A stretch of 64,000 nt of DNA from Amborella trichopoda (GCF_000471905.2 NW_006499617.1:1296697-1360696); one strand, 5' to 3'. Positions 35,159 through 47,039 are shown, counted from the first letter of the stretch. Made by a program: numbers and translations. The notes: generated by a model from the sequence alone, not told the origin.

Positions 35159-36358
35159 ATTTTTTGAAAAACGGCATGAAGTTTCATTAAATAAAGGAGC
35201 AAAGCTCCAAAATTACATAGAGGAGCAAAGCTTCAAAATTACATAGAGGAGCAACGCTCCAAAATAGCAAGAAAATAAACAGAGGAAGAATTAGAAGAGA
35301 ACTCCTCATTTCCAAAGAGGAACTGACTCAACTATGCAACATTACAAACCTAAACCTCGACGGCACAAACAAAACAGAAGCTTTCTAAGCCCAACTAAAC
35401 CGCACCAAGAGCTTTCAGATACAACCATCTCAAACCTCGACAATCCATCCTCTCCAAAACCATGCTACACACATCCCATCAACTGAAGGCTCAACGGCTA
35501 GGGTTGGGATGGTGCACATGTAACTCTGAATCGATACCCAACATGGCGGCGATGAGAAGGACAGCAACAACTCGCAACTAACAACCAAAATAAGGCAAAA
35601 GATAGTAAAAAAAGAATAGGGATAAAGGGAAGAGAGGGAGGAGGTCAAGATAGACTTCAGGGAATAAGAGGAGGGAACAAATAAAGACAGGGTGAAGAAC
35701 GCTAGCTCAAACATCCCCCAAAAATGCATCTAACTATTGATAGGAATTCAAGGTCCATAAGGACCAAAAAAACCACAATAGGCCTCCTAGGAGCCGACTG
35801 AATGCCAAGCCTCAAATTAGGCGTTAACCTAAGCCTTCAGATATAATGGTCTTCAAGAACCTTAAAGTAACAGCCCAAGTCCAAAGAGACCCACAACAGG
35901 ATACCAGGTCCAACAAGAGGGGAGATCATATCTTGAGCGTTAACCCATTGGGAAGAAGAGAGACGAGGAAATGAAAGAAGGCAGATTGCCAAGAAGAGTT
36001 CCTGGACGAAAGAGAACAAGGGCGGAAGAAAATGGAGATGAAAAGGGTGGAGAGATGGAAGAGGTGGATTGAAGAGGTAAAAAAATAGTGGAGGGAAGGG
36101 GAGGAGAGGGGAGGGGAGAATTCCCTCTCCCTCCAAAACAATAACTTTACTCTATCATAACCAAGGAGATGCACTAACCAAAGAAGGAGAGAAAGAAGAA
36201 AAGAAGGAAAAGAGGGAAAATGGGAGAAGGAGGAGGAGCGGCCTATGGTCGATGGTTGCTGGTTGCTCGAGACTGCTGCTGCTAGGGTTCACCGCCACTG
36301 CTGTTAGGGCTTAGGCCTTACCGAACCCTAGTCCTACAGAGCCTGGCCTAAGCTAAAT
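35159..36358 (-). mobile_element. Retroposon (LINE-type insertion), 1.2 kb, with 15-bp TSD
   Basis: Flanked by 'agccggagattacct' (35144-35158) and 'agccgaagattacct' (36359-36373), a 15-bp TSD with one mismatch. On the minus strand it starts at 36358, has a pyrimidine-rich 5' part and ends with 'tttaatgaaacttcatgcc' followed by a short A-rich tail. Its TSD sequence is part of the surrounding solo LTR ('gaggtaatct'). Open frames up to 99 codons show no RT or endonuclease, so it is an internally deleted LINE, a non-autonomous retroposon or a retrocopy. Confidence 0.7.
35195..35270 (-). repeat. 26-bp tandem repeat, three units
   Basis: 'aggagcaaagctccaaaatt' followed by 'acatag', at 35195, 35221 and 35247. 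It lies in the 3' UTR-like end of the retroposon and each unit is partly palindromic (gagcaaagctc). Confidence 0.85.
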
Positions 36359-36647
36359 AGCCGAAGATTACCTCAACCAAGCTTAACAAACCCCACACCA
36401 AGTCTTCTCCTCCAATGGTGCTCGGGATCAATGGTCAGTCTCAAATATTCTAACTATGGGAAAGCTTAAGGATAAACCCTACAACTTGAGGGCATATGGA
36501 ATTTTTAAACAAAACAAAGCCTCAATGCCTTAGAACCTTTGAGTGGTGCAAGCCTCGCTCTACATAACCCAGGTGGGGCGTGGCCCCCCCTTCTTCTCTA
36601 TTCTATGTGGCCCCTTTAGATCTTATGAGATAGGAGAAAAGACTCTG

Positions 36648-36649
<2 letters not shown>

Positions 36650-36693
<44 letters not shown>

Positions 36694-36701
36694 GAGAGAG
36701 A
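36650..36701. repeat. (GA)n microsatellite
   Basis: Nearly pure GA run with one 'atag' break. On the LTR sense (minus) strand it is a CT tract in the leader downstream of the TATA box. Confidence 0.9.
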
Positions 36702-36710
36702 ATTTCCTAG

Positions 36711-36822
36711 AGTGGGGTGTGCCCCCTAAAGAAGGAGAGTAGAGAGAGAAGAGAGATGTGAGATAGAGTGGGGTGTGCCCCCTAAAGAAGGAGAGTAGAG
36801 AGAGAAGAGAGATGTGAGATAG
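36711..36822 (-). repeat. Perfect 56-bp tandem duplication
   Basis: Units 36711-36766 and 36767-36822 are identical ('agtggggtgtgccccctaaa' start). They lie in the transcribed part of the solo LTR. Confidence 0.9.
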
Positions 36823-36849
36823 GTGTAGAGAATATGGGAGAGGGCTCAT

Positions 36850-36859
36850 CTATTTATAG
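36850..36859 (-). promoter_or_regulatory. TATA box of the solo copia LTR
   Basis: Minus strand 'ctataaatag', conserved at 42322 and 48454 in the plus-strand LTRs of the same family. Confidence 0.65.
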
Positions 36860-39610
36860 ATTTTCTATGGGCTAAGGTTAATCATCCTTAGTGAGATTAA
36901 ATCTTGACTATTAATCATAGAAGATTGGTAGGGTGAAAGATATGAGTCATCTATTCCATATATCAACCATTATGATGCTAAAGAAGGTCTTAGAATCTTA
37001 TACTCCAATTTCCTAGACCTAATCCCATCAAATATTAAAATAAAAAATAATCACATACTTTCTTCTTTTATGAATATTTATTTCATATTCATATAATCTT
37101 TGAATATCCAAATATCTAAATTCACAAGACATACCAAATTTCATTATCTTGATTCTTAATGCATGGAAGCTTTGCATCAAAATGGAAAGCCAACTAGCAA
37201 GGAGGCTTGGACTAAAAATTAGTACGTCAAATCTTCCATGGGTGGGGCATGCCACCCTAGGTGGCCTCATGTGGGCCCCACCCAATTCCACCATGTGTTT
37301 TAAATAAAATGAGCCACACACCTTATGGTGGGCCCCCATGTGGTTTGTGAATATTAAATTGATTTTTAAAATTTTAAAAATAAGTTTTTATTTCTCTTTG
37401 ATTATTTAAAATATTGAAAAATGGTTTTGTCTTAATTTATAAATCCAAATGATAAAAATAAAATATCCAGATAATCATAAAATTCAAATAATCAATCTAA
37501 AAATTATATAATATCAAAGTAATTCAAACTAAATAATTTTTGATGGGAATTGGATCCGTATAGGTTTAGGAATTACGAATATATTAGAGCACTACACCTT
37601 CAACTACAGACTATGATCTGTACTAGCTTTCTCCCACCAACCCAGCGGTTCCCATGACCCACAAACCACTACAGGGGTTCACGATTGGCCCACCAAAGTA
37701 AGCCAATAGGCCAGGAGACCAATCCCAGTATGTAGACCATAGGTTCTCCCCTAGAGACAAATCCATGGTCACCCAGACCATGGTGCAACCATAGCTCTAT
37801 GGTGCATAAGGTTAATCTCTCACACATGTACATGCTTCACCCTGAAAGGTGGTTTGTGTTCTCGATACGGCTATCATATGTACATGCCATTTGATGGTTT
37901 GGGGATGAAGATTTGGCCCAGTCTCTAAGCCAATCATCACACATAAGGGTCACACAATCCTTCGGGTCATTCATCCGGGCAACTCCGACCTCATCAAGGG
38001 ATAACCCGCACAAAACCCTCATCAGTTAAACTTTATGCTCAGGTATCTTGGGTTTTCAAACTCAATTGACCTAGCATGTCAAGTCTGAGTATCGGCAAAT
38101 AGCATTTACCTAGCATGGTCCACAAAGAACCACACTCCTATTGTCTTTATGTTCCAATATAAATAAAATATTAATGTAAGCTCTCTTAAGGCCTTTAATG
38201 GCCACAAAAAATAATATCCATGGAAGCAGCCATTGAGGATCATCCCTTATTGTGTGGTGCCAATGCAGAAGAAATTGATAGTTCTATCAAGGTAATGAGT
38301 GCTTTAAAATTGGTTAGTATTTTTGTTCGTGTTGAAATCTGACCATAAGAGAAGTTGTAGAATCTCGTTACATGTCATATGTGCAACAAAATGGGACGTA
38401 ACTTGCATACTTGTTCGTTGTCAAAAAGTAGTGATTCATACATTGCAAGGGTAAAATATTGATTATCTTGTAAAATAGTGATTACCTTATGCTCTCTCTA
38501 TCTACGCATTTCTTACTCTCGACTTGTATGACAGGTTCTTTTGTTTTTCATCTTACTTTACAAATTTCAACGATAGATGCTATGCCCACAGATTAGTCCT
38601 CGAATGCTATGATTTAAGATTATACTGGTGCCTTTTAGATAAGCTTTTTTTATTATGGTACTCTTCTCGATGACATACATGCAAGCAATTTAAATGTATT
38701 TGGTTTCGTATGATCATTTCTTTTGTACATATCTATGATTTATTTTTGGCCATGAAATTTGGAGCAAACAATAAGTGGACCTATTGGTTCACTTTCTTAA
38801 ATGAGATGAGGAATATGTGTTTTTAGCATCTCAAGGTTACAAAACCATGCTATTCTTTCCTGAACACCATTAGAAGTCCAAAGATTGCTGATTGTACTCT
38901 CAATTATGCTTGTTAATGAGACCTTTGAACTGAAGAAATGAATTGTTGATTGGGTTTGAATGTGTTCTTCGGAATACCTGGGTTTTTATTGGCTGCGATT
39001 GTATCTATAAGTCATACCTAATGGGAAGAAGAAAATTTAAGATTCATCATTTCCTTTTTCCACAGTATTTGTTGTAAATGCACGAAGATTTAAATTTTGA
39101 ATTCGAGAAAAAGCTCCATTAGGGAGCATCAGTTTTTTACCTCAGGGAAAAACAATAACTTCAATTAACAAAAAAAAAAAAATAGAGAGGAAGAAAGAGA
39201 GGTTAACTTTATCAACTTGCAGTTACTTTTCTTTTCTTCTTTTTTATAATTAACCTACAGTAACTTTCACAACTAAAATCCAAATGCATAAGTCAAGAGG
39301 TTGTGTCTAGGCAATGCCATAGCCCATTAAGTATTAACTACTTTTGTGGAACTTGATATTTCAGTTAACTGAGTGCTTATTTACAAAGTGTGTTGTTCTG
39401 CCCCTTTAAGATGACACTTCTCTCTGCAGCTTTCACATGCTAAACATTCATGATATTACTCGATGCTGAGAACCACTTTCTTCTGTTGTGATTCTTGAAT
39501 ACGCATGGGTAATGTCACTTGCATGACTTCTTAAATGCATGGGTAAGATCTTGAGGATTTTATGAAGAACAAGGTCGTCAAGGTGAAAATCTAGTTTTAA
39601 GAACACAAAA

Positions 39611-39722
39611 AATGCTTGTATAACTTGGGAGAGCCCAACTCAGCATCCAACCCTCTCGCTAAAGAGGAAAATGCTTGTATAACTTGGGACCAACTCAACA
39701 TCCAACCCTCTTGCTAAAGAAG
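39611..39722. repeat. 59-bp tandem duplication
   Basis: 'aatgcttgtataacttggga' recurs at 39611 and 39670, followed by 'catccaaccctct' and 'gctaaaga'. The second unit has a short deletion. Confidence 0.8.
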
Positions 39723-40470
39723 GAGCAACACAAGACAGCATACATGGGATTTTTTTCGGCACCTTTTTTAGCATATGGTGCCCTATTTTTTTTGTATCTT
39801 AACTTCTTATTTATATTTTGGATGCAAAGCATTTTTTGAGCCTCTTTACAGGTTTGTATAGAGCAACCTATTTGTGGGCTAGCTAACACTTATATTTTGT
39901 TTACTCTTTCTATCAACACAACAATTAACACATTAAAAAAAAAAGAGCATTAGCCTATGTGGGGATGGATGTTCCTTTTATTGTGTGGGAGCTCCAATTG
40001 GTTGGGAGCTCTACTTGGTTTCTCCATAGCATATATTTGCAAGCTAGTAACTTGGATTATGTTTTTATAGCGTCGTTTTTTTTGTATTAATCAATGGTTT
40101 ACTCTGGCTGTGGTATTCGTAGCATACTAATATATCATCGCTCTTTATATTGCTCAGTACTGACTCTACATGCTCAAACACATAACTGAAAAGATGAAAA
40201 ATCATAACTGAAAATTCAAAATCTACATGCTCAAATACATCATTGAATTTAATTTTTTTTAACTTAGCATAATACTTCAGTTTTAAAAATGATAAGACTC
40301 CAAAATTGTCAAGATTCAATCCATTAGCAACATGTGAATTTAGATTACACATACAATAGCATGATATGAGAGAGAGAAAGAGCATTTCAAACAGCAACTA
40401 GCCTGAAAATAATTTATATTTTTATTTGAGATCCAATGTTCATGACTTAAAAGCAATATGAATATACACA

Positions 40471-40530
40471 TAAGAATCAATTCTATCACAGCGATTATCA
40501 TAAGAATCAATTCTATCACAGCAATTATCA
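40471..40530. repeat. 30-bp tandem duplication
   Basis: 'taagaatcaattctatcaca' plus 'gc(g/a)attatca' at 40471-40500 and 40501-40530, one mismatch. Confidence 0.85.
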
Positions 40531-41791
40531 CAAGACATGTTGCACAAAAAGTAAAAATGCTTGTTTAAAATTGAGAACAAAGAGCACACATGTATACAAA
40601 TTAATACAATGTTTCACAAATCCAATACATTCCAAAAGAAATACAATGATCAAACGGTATTCCATAGGTAACACCCCACACATATATGAATTTATACAAA
40701 CAATTTCTCGCTGAAGTCTTCTCCAGCAGAAAAATATTAGGTTTATGTGGCCTTTAAAGGCCTTAGGAGTGTATATTAAAATACTTTTATTATAGTGAAA
40801 CATAAACTCAGTGGGAGTGTGGTCCCTCGAGGACCATACTAAGTGAATGATGTTTGCTTATACCGGACTGCCCTTATCGATCTAAGTCAGTCGGTTGGAA
40901 AACCCAAGGTACTTGGGCATAAAGAATTAATCGATGAGGGTTTTGAGTTAGCCCTTGATGAGGTCGGAGCTTATGCCTAGATGAGAGAGCTGATGGACTG
41001 TGTGACCATTGTGTGTGATGGTAGGCCTATTGAGACGGGGGCCAAAACCTCATCCATGTTCCATCACACGGCATGCATATTGATAGATCGTCCAGGAAAG
41101 CTAGATATCCACCTTTGGGTGAAGCATAGGCATGTGCGAGAGATACCCCTATGCGCCATGGAGCTGTGGTCGCATCAAGTTGTGGTGACTTTGACTCGCC
41201 TCTAAGGGAGGACCTGTAATCCACATACTATAATTACGACCCCTTGATTCATTGCCCTAACTATGGTGACCCGCTAATCAGCCCCTGCTTGGACTGTGGG
41301 TCATGTGAAACACTGGGTTGGTTCGATAAAGCTAGTGTGGTCTGTAGTCCACAGTTGAAGGTGGAGTACCCCATTATTACAGATTGAATTCCTAAAACCA
41401 TATGGATCCCTTTTCCCATCATATTAATTTAGTTGTGTTTGTTTTATTATTGGAATGATTTTAGCTTTATTATTTGAATTTTTATGAATCTCTCAATATT
41501 TTAATTATGATTTTTGGACTTGTAAAAATACAGTTATTGATTTTACAAATTAGTAAAAATTCAAATATATATTAATTCGCTTTATTTAATTTAACAAAAA
41601 AAATTATAAAATTCCATGGGTTTCCAAAGTGCATATGGGCCCACCATGTGGCATGTGGGCGGGGGCCCACATGAGCCACAAAGGAGTGACACTCCCCACC
41701 CTTTGGATTCTCTTTAATTGTTTTGTGTTCAAGACTTTACGTTAAGGTAAGTTTGATTTGTGCAATGTCAACAAATCTTGAAAGCGAAATG

Positions 41792-42001
41792 NNNNNNNNN
41801 NNNNNNNNNNNNNNNNNNNNNNNNNNNNNNNNNNNNNNNNNNNNNNNNNNNNNNNNNNNNNNNNNNNNNNNNNNNNNNNNNNNNNNNNNNNNNNNNNNNN
41901 NNNNNNNNNNNNNNNNNNNNNNNNNNNNNNNNNNNNNNNNNNNNNNNNNNNNNNNNNNNNNNNNNNNNNNNNNNNNNNNNNNNNNNNNNNNNNNNNNNNN
42001 N
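41792..42001. other. Assembly gap of 210 N
   Basis: Unknown bases inside LTR1. The homologous interval in LTR2 is only about 75 bp, so the N length is probably a placeholder or an overestimate. Confidence 0.95.
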
Positions 42002-42321
42002 AAATATTGACCGTATCTTATTTATATTTGGTAGTATTTATTTACTTGATAATATTTAACATATCCTTATGGAATATGTGACATGGATCATGCAATTTTA
42101 TGGAATGCATGATATTTATTTTATTTTAATATATTGATGAGAAAATAGTTTATGAAAAGGGAGATAATGGTTTTAGCACCTTCAATAATGTTGATGGCCC
42201 AACTATGGAATGGATGGCTCAGATCTCTCACCCCACAAGTCACCTTGATCAACGGTCTACATTCAATCTCATGAAAGAAGCAAACTATAGGAAAATCAGA
42301 AACCCTAAACCTAAATATCCA

Positions 42322-42330
42322 CTATAAATA
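42322..42330 (+). promoter_or_regulatory. TATA box of LTR1
   Basis: 'ctataaata' in the context 'tatccactataaata', conserved in LTR2 and in the solo LTR. Confidence 0.65.
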
Positions 42331-42931
42331 AGGGTGCTCTCCCCCCAATCTCTACACAACCTCTTTCTCTCTCCCATCAGCTCTCTCTTCTAGAGGGGCA
42401 CGCCCCACTCTCTCTCCTTCATAGTTCTCTCTCTAATTTTCTCTCTAAAAAACCTTAAGTAGTACTCTCTCTCATCTCTAGATCTAAGTTAATTTTAAGG
42501 GTTGGAAAACTTAGAGGGGGCCTAAGTTAATTTTGGGGGTTAAGGCTAGTAGAGAGTTTCAGGGGTGGTTACCTAGTTTGGCTGAAATCAGCTATCCTGG
42601 TTCAAGATTGAAGCTAGACCATAGATCCTGTGCCATTAGATGTGGTAACTCAGTGTGGGGTGTAAAAAGCCCGGTTGAAGTAATCTTCAACGTTTTTTCT
42701 TTTATTTGTTTGTTCTTTTATTTTATATTCTCAAGCGCAGTATTAGGTTGTATGAATGACATCAAGTAGTTGAGATTTATTTTATTGATGTGTTTTTTAT
42801 TTTTGGAATTTCTATTATTTGTAATAAGACCATCAATGAGTGATCTTGTTGCCAAAATTATAAGGGATGATTATTATTAAAAAAAAAAATTGTATTTCCC
42901 CGACAAAATATCACATAGGTCGTCCTTTCAT

Positions 42932-42943
42932 TGGTATCAGAGC
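42932..42943 (+). promoter_or_regulatory. Primer-binding site, internal1
   Basis: Exact 'tggtatcagagc' after LTR1. Confidence 0.9.
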
Positions 42944-43002
42944 TAGTTTTACTTGATTGTCATTAGAAGTCTTTTCCTATCTTTTCTTGAGAATAGAAAT
43001 AT

Positions 43003-43830
43003 ATGGCTGCTCGAACCTTCATCTTTGAGATCCTGAAAATCGAAAGGTTTGATGGGACCAACTTTGCTACTTGGAAAAGAAAAATCAAATTTGTGCTCTA
43101 TGAAGAAAACTTGCATGAGGTATTCTTTGAGGACAAACCTCATCGTCCAACTGACGACTCATCTCAAATAATCAAAGATGAGTACGCCAATTGGAAGAGG
43201 AGGAACTTGAGATGTAAGCAGATTCTTTTATGTGCCATGACTGACTCGTATGTCATTCTATATTGCAAGTGAGATTTTTGATAAACTTAAAGAGAGTATG
43301 TTGAACCCTCTCTCATGAAACAAACTATGGCTATGAGAAGGTACAACGATTTAAAAATTGTAGAAGGTACCAAGTTTACAGATCATGTGCACGTGTTTCG
43401 TGCGCTAGTCAGAGATTTGGAAGATACGGCATGAAGCTCAATGAATCTATGCAAGTGATTCATTTAATGAATTCTCTTCCTAATTCATGAGAGACTTTCA
43501 TATCTTCCATCTCTGTTAGAAGAAAGGCACCAAAATTGGAGGAACTCATCATGACCAACAAATCTGAAGAAGAAAGGAGGAGTTCAAGGCAAACCCCAAG
43601 GGATGCTGTGTATATAGTAAAATCTCAATAATCTTTTAAATTTAAGAAATGAAAGGGAATAAATACTTTTGAGAAGAAAATATATTTCAAAAGAAGAGAT
43701 TTTGGAAATAATGGAGCAAAAAGAGAGACTCGAATTTGTTTTATTTGCAAGAAGGTGGGCCACGTAGCCAATAATTGTCAGTTCAATAAATCTGGTGGAA
43801 CTAACAAGGAATGGGCATGTGTGGTTTTCG
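43003..43830 (+). pseudogene. gag: Copia gag, internal1
   Basis: ATG at 43003 opens 'MAARTFIFEILKIERFDGTN' and the frame is open to 43270. A ~14-nt deletion near 43252, judged against internal2, causes a frameshift. Capsid-like sequence continues in another frame ('TMAMRRYNDL', 'HVFRALVRDLE'). The zinc knuckle CFICKKVGHVANNC (CX2CX4HX4C, 43737-43778) is intact here, unlike in internal2. Confidence 0.85.
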
Positions 43831-43844
43831 AGTCCATGCTAGCT

Positions 43845-44345
43845 AACCCAAGGGAGCTTCTTGGTGTCTTGACTTGGGGGCTACGGCCCATGTCACAAAC
43901 ACCAAGGAAGGTTACCGTTCTTTCAATCCCATGGGGCTAGGACAGCAACATATTTATGTGGGAGTAAATCAGAAGACTGATGTACTTGGAGTTGGACATT
44001 TTGAGCTGAAACTGAAGAGTGGGAGCATCTTGATCCTAAATCAAGCACTTTAGGCTCTTGATATGAGGAAGTGCTTGGTTTCAGTTCCTAAGACGTCTAT
44101 GGCAGGATTCATAACCACTTCCATTGGGGAGAAAGTAGTGGTCAAGAAGGGGAAAGATGTGATCATGACTGCATGACTTGTAGACAGGCTATTTACTATT
44201 GAAATAAAAGAGAACGTTGCTTATGCCTCATCCCCTAATGAATTAGATGGTACCCTATGGCATATGAGGTTAAGACACATTAATATCAAATGTATGGAAA
44301 GATGAAAAAGGGACGAGATTCTTCAAAATTATAAGGGAGATTTAT
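43845..44345 (+). pseudogene. Copia protease and pre-integrase region, internal1
   Basis: 'SWCLDLGATAHVTN' at ~43859-43900 corresponds to the copia protease site, but D-S-G reads D-L-G (43871-43879). A stop lies at ~44051. The pre-integrase 'LWHMRLRHIN' segment follows near 44256-44285, then a frame break. Confidence 0.8.
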
Positions 44346-44389
44346 CGAAAGTGTATGAGTCTTGTGTGCAAGGAAAAATACCACCAGGC

Positions 44390-45086
44390 AAAATGAATTA
44401 TTAACATATTGGAAATCATTCATAGTGACATATGTAGACCTATGAATGTGACCACCAAAAGTGGAAAAAGATATTTTATTTCTTTTATAGATGACTACTC
44501 TCCATATGGCCATGTGTACTTTATTCATGCAAAATCAAAAGCCCTAGAAAAATTCAAAGAATATAAGGCCCAGGTAGAGAATCAAACTAACCTGAAAATT
44601 AAAGTTCATAGAACCGATAGTGGGGGGAAATATTCATCTGACCTTTTCAAAGAATTGTGAATTGAAAATGGGATCATCCATCAGTACACCATGCCTTATA
44701 CTATTGAAAAAGATGGTGTAGCTCAGAGAAGGAATAAGACCTTAGCTGAAATAGTAAGGAGTATGATGGGGCATGCAAATATCTCATTGGAGTTTTGGGG
44801 AGAAGTCGTATTACCGGCATGTTACATCATTAACCGGACTGCCACAAAAGCAGGCCCACTTACTCCTCATGAAATTTTCACAGGTCTTACTCCCTCCCTT
44901 GAACACTTGAAAGTTTGGGGTTGCTCAGCCCATGTCTTTATCCCATATCAAAATAGAAATAAATTGCAACAAAAAACTGTCAAATCCATTTTCATTGGTT
45001 ACCCAGATCATGATAAGGGGCATCGATTCTATAATCTTGAAACAGGTACAGTTATTGAAAGCCGCGATGCTCACTTTATCGAGTAA
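44390..45086 (+). pseudogene. Copia integrase core, internal1 (catalytic Glu changed)
   Basis: 'IIHSDICRPMN' keeps the first catalytic Asp, and 'HRTDSGGKYSS' the second. The expected Glu in the 'NGVxERxN' motif is Gln ('KDGVAQRRN', ~44710-44736). 'ISLEFWGEVVLPACYIINRT' and 'WGCSAHVFIPYQ' follow. There is a stop at ~44658 and a frame change after it. Integration activity would be abolished. Confidence 0.85.
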
Positions 45087-45238
45087 GAATTCCTTGAAGC
45101 AAGGGTGAGTAGAAAACAAGCCAGATCATGGTAAGGGGTATCGATTCTATAACCTTGAAACAGGTGCAGTTATTGAAAGCCACAATGCTCACTTCTTCGA
45201 GGAAGAATTCTTTGAAGCAAAGGTGAGTAGAAAACAAG
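45003..45238 (+). repeat. 118-bp tandem duplication inside internal1 pol
   Basis: Units start 'ccagatcatg' at 45003 and 45121 and end 'gagtagaaaacaag'. Internal2 has a single copy (from ~56478). The period is not a multiple of three, so the duplication itself shifts the frame. Confidence 0.85.
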
Positions 45239-45469
45239 CCAACTTTTATGAGGAGGCCAAAAACAAGGATTTAGTTCGAGGCCCTGACCCTAAAACTTCT
45301 AAACCAACCCAACCTGTTCCTGAACTCCCTAAAGAAAGAGAACCTTTACCTTAACCAAGACGAAGTAACCGAGTCATTAGACCACCTCTTTACCTAGAAT
45401 ATTTTGTCTACCTTGGAGAACATTTTGATAAGGTTGGAGAAAATTCAGATTCAAAACCTAGAATTCACC

Positions 45470-46435
45470 ATGAAGCCTTGACCTGTCCTGAAAAGGAATA
45501 CTGGGTAGAAGCCATAAAAGATGAGTATGCTTCTATTAACCAAAACCATGTATGGGAATTAGTACCTCTAACTCAAAAACATAAGGCCATTGGTTATTAG
45601 TGGATTTTCAAGAAAACGTTGAACTCTGAAGGAAAACTAGAAAAATAAAAATCTAGGTTAGTTGCAAAGGGTTTCACCTAGGAAGAAGGGAGAGATCATG
45701 AAGAAACGTTTTCCCCTGTTTGTCAAATTTCCATCCATCCGAATTCTTATAGCTGTAGCAGCCCATTTTGACTTTGAGGTTCACCAAATGGATGTCAAAA
45801 TAGCCTTTCTAAATGGGGATTTAGAAGAAGAAATTTACATGAGCTAACCTGAGGGATTTGAGGAGAAAGGGAAAGATAACCTAGTATGCAAACTTAATAA
45901 ATCCCTTTATAGCCTCAAACAAGCATCGCAACAATGGTAAAAATTTCCAGGAGACCCTTGCTCTTGTAGGACTTTCCACAAATTATGAGGATTATTACAT
46001 AAATCAAAAGGTGAGTGATGTGGTCTTTATATCGTTATATGTGGATGATATGCTAATTGTTAGTAGCTCAATTGTCCTAGTAGTAGAGACGAAAAATTTT
46101 CTTGCACAGCACTTCAATATGAAGGATCTTGGAGAAGCTTCATATGTGTTGAACATCAAGATAATAAGAAATAGGAAAGAGAAGGCTATCCAACTTTCCC
46201 AAACAACCTACTGTAAGAGGATTCTGAAAATTTTTATATGAGTATGTGTAAGCCCATGTCTATCCGAATTGACAAAAAGACGAAGCTTAGTAATAAGATG
46301 TGTCCCACAGAAGACATGGATATAAGAGCCATGGAGAGAGTGTCATACAAAAGCGCAGTTGGGTTCCTTATGTATGCCATGATAGGAACAAGGCCTGACT
46401 TTTCCTTCGTCATGAGTCTGGTGAGCCGTTTCTAA
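45470..46435 (+). pseudogene. Copia reverse transcriptase, internal1
   Basis: Blocks in order: 'CPEKEYWVEAIKDEYASI' (~45487), 'RLVAKGFT' with a stop at the next codon, 'RILIAVAAHFDFEVHQMDVK' (~45740-45800), 'AFLNGDLEEEIYM', stop, 'PEGFEEKGKDNLVCKLNKSL'. The catalytic box YVDD is intact at 46038-46049. Further breaks occur near 45940 and 46240. A 'RAMERVSYKSAVGFLMYAM' segment leads into RNase H. Confidence 0.85.
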
Positions 46436-47028
46436 AGTAATCTAGGAGAGGAGCATTGGAAAGCTGTAAAAGGAATTCTCAGATATTTAAAGGGGACCAT
46501 GAACTATTCGATCACATATAAGGGAGAAACTGAAATAACAATAGAGGAATATTCAGATGCAAGCTATCTCGAGGATCCAGATGATGCGAAGTCTACATCA
46601 AGGTATGTGTTTGTGCTTGGAGGGGGTGCAGTTTGTTGGAAGTCAAAGAAACAAGATATTGTGGCCTTGTCTATAAAGGAATCCGAGTATGTGGCATGCT
46701 AACTAGCTACCAAGGAGGTCGTGTGGATTAAGAAGTTTCTTAATTAACTTAATTGTCATCCTATACGTTGTGATGAATGCGAATTTTCTACGATAACACT
46801 ACTGCTATTTTTCTCTCTAATGAGCCTCGGTATCGCAAGAACTCCAAGCATAATAAGCCTTATTTTTATCACATGGGAAATGAGGTTATGTTGAAAGAGA
46901 TCGAGATCAGCTATATATCTACATATTTGATGATTGCAGACCCTCGGACTAAGGGAGTTGTCCATAATGTTTTTGTAGGACATGTGAGAGAGATGGGGCT
47001 GAGAGAAAGTGAGGAAGAGAGAATGTAA
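46436..47028 (+). pseudogene. Copia RNase H, internal1
   Basis: 46499-46702 reads 'EYSDASYLEDPDDAKSTSRY' and 'WKSKKQDIVALSIKESEYVA', the copia RNase H core, then a stop. 46777-47028 in another frame gives 'FYDNTTAIFLSNEPR' and 'SYISTYLMIADPRTKGVV', the C-terminal end just before the polypurine tract. Confidence 0.85.
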
Positions 47029-47039
47029 GGCCCTCAAAG

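Larger units (their letters stand above)
34894..38216 (-). repeat. Solo LTR of the copia array family, interrupted by a retroposon
   Basis: Read on the minus strand, 38216 to 34894 follows the copia LTRs at 40735 and 47053: 'gcctt(a)aggcc' start region, 'gatgaggtcgga', 'gagctatggttgca', 'gggcccaccat', the TATA block, the 'cacaccccact' block, 'tggttgaggtaatct', and an end near 'actttca'. The retroposon at 35159-36358 splits it. No coding sequence adjoins either end. Flanking 5-mers do not match, so one end may be slightly truncated. Confidence 0.75.
38217..40734. other. Intergenic DNA between two copia LTRs
   Basis: No element or gene is firmly identified. A short frame from ATG 38219 (24 codons, 'MEAAIEDHPLLCGANAEEID' start) meets a splice-like 'aag|gtaatg' at ~38290 and might be an exon remnant. 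The remainder is AT-rich with small tandem duplications. Confidence 0.35.
40735..42930 (+). repeat. LTR1 of the copia array
   Basis: Starts 'tattaggtttatgtggcc' (canonical TGTTGGG mutated) and ends 'cgtcctttca' just before the primer site. It contains the assembly gap. Leader motifs 'aggggcacgccccact' and 'ctctctctcc' match LTR2. Confidence 0.9.

Noticed and set aside
35430..36174. Hydrophobic minus-strand frames suggesting membrane proteins
   Set aside because: They fall in the pyrimidine-rich noncoding body of the 1.2-kb retroposon and overlap one another.
34889..38221. Target-site duplication of the copia solo LTR
   Set aside because: The flanking 5-mers (atttt and tccat) differ; one end may be truncated.
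40065..40803. Minus-strand frames of 63-110 codons
   Set aside because: AT-rich DNA, no motif, and one spans a 30-bp tandem duplication.
41723..42059. Frames of 95 and 99 codons
   Set aside because: They run through the N gap.
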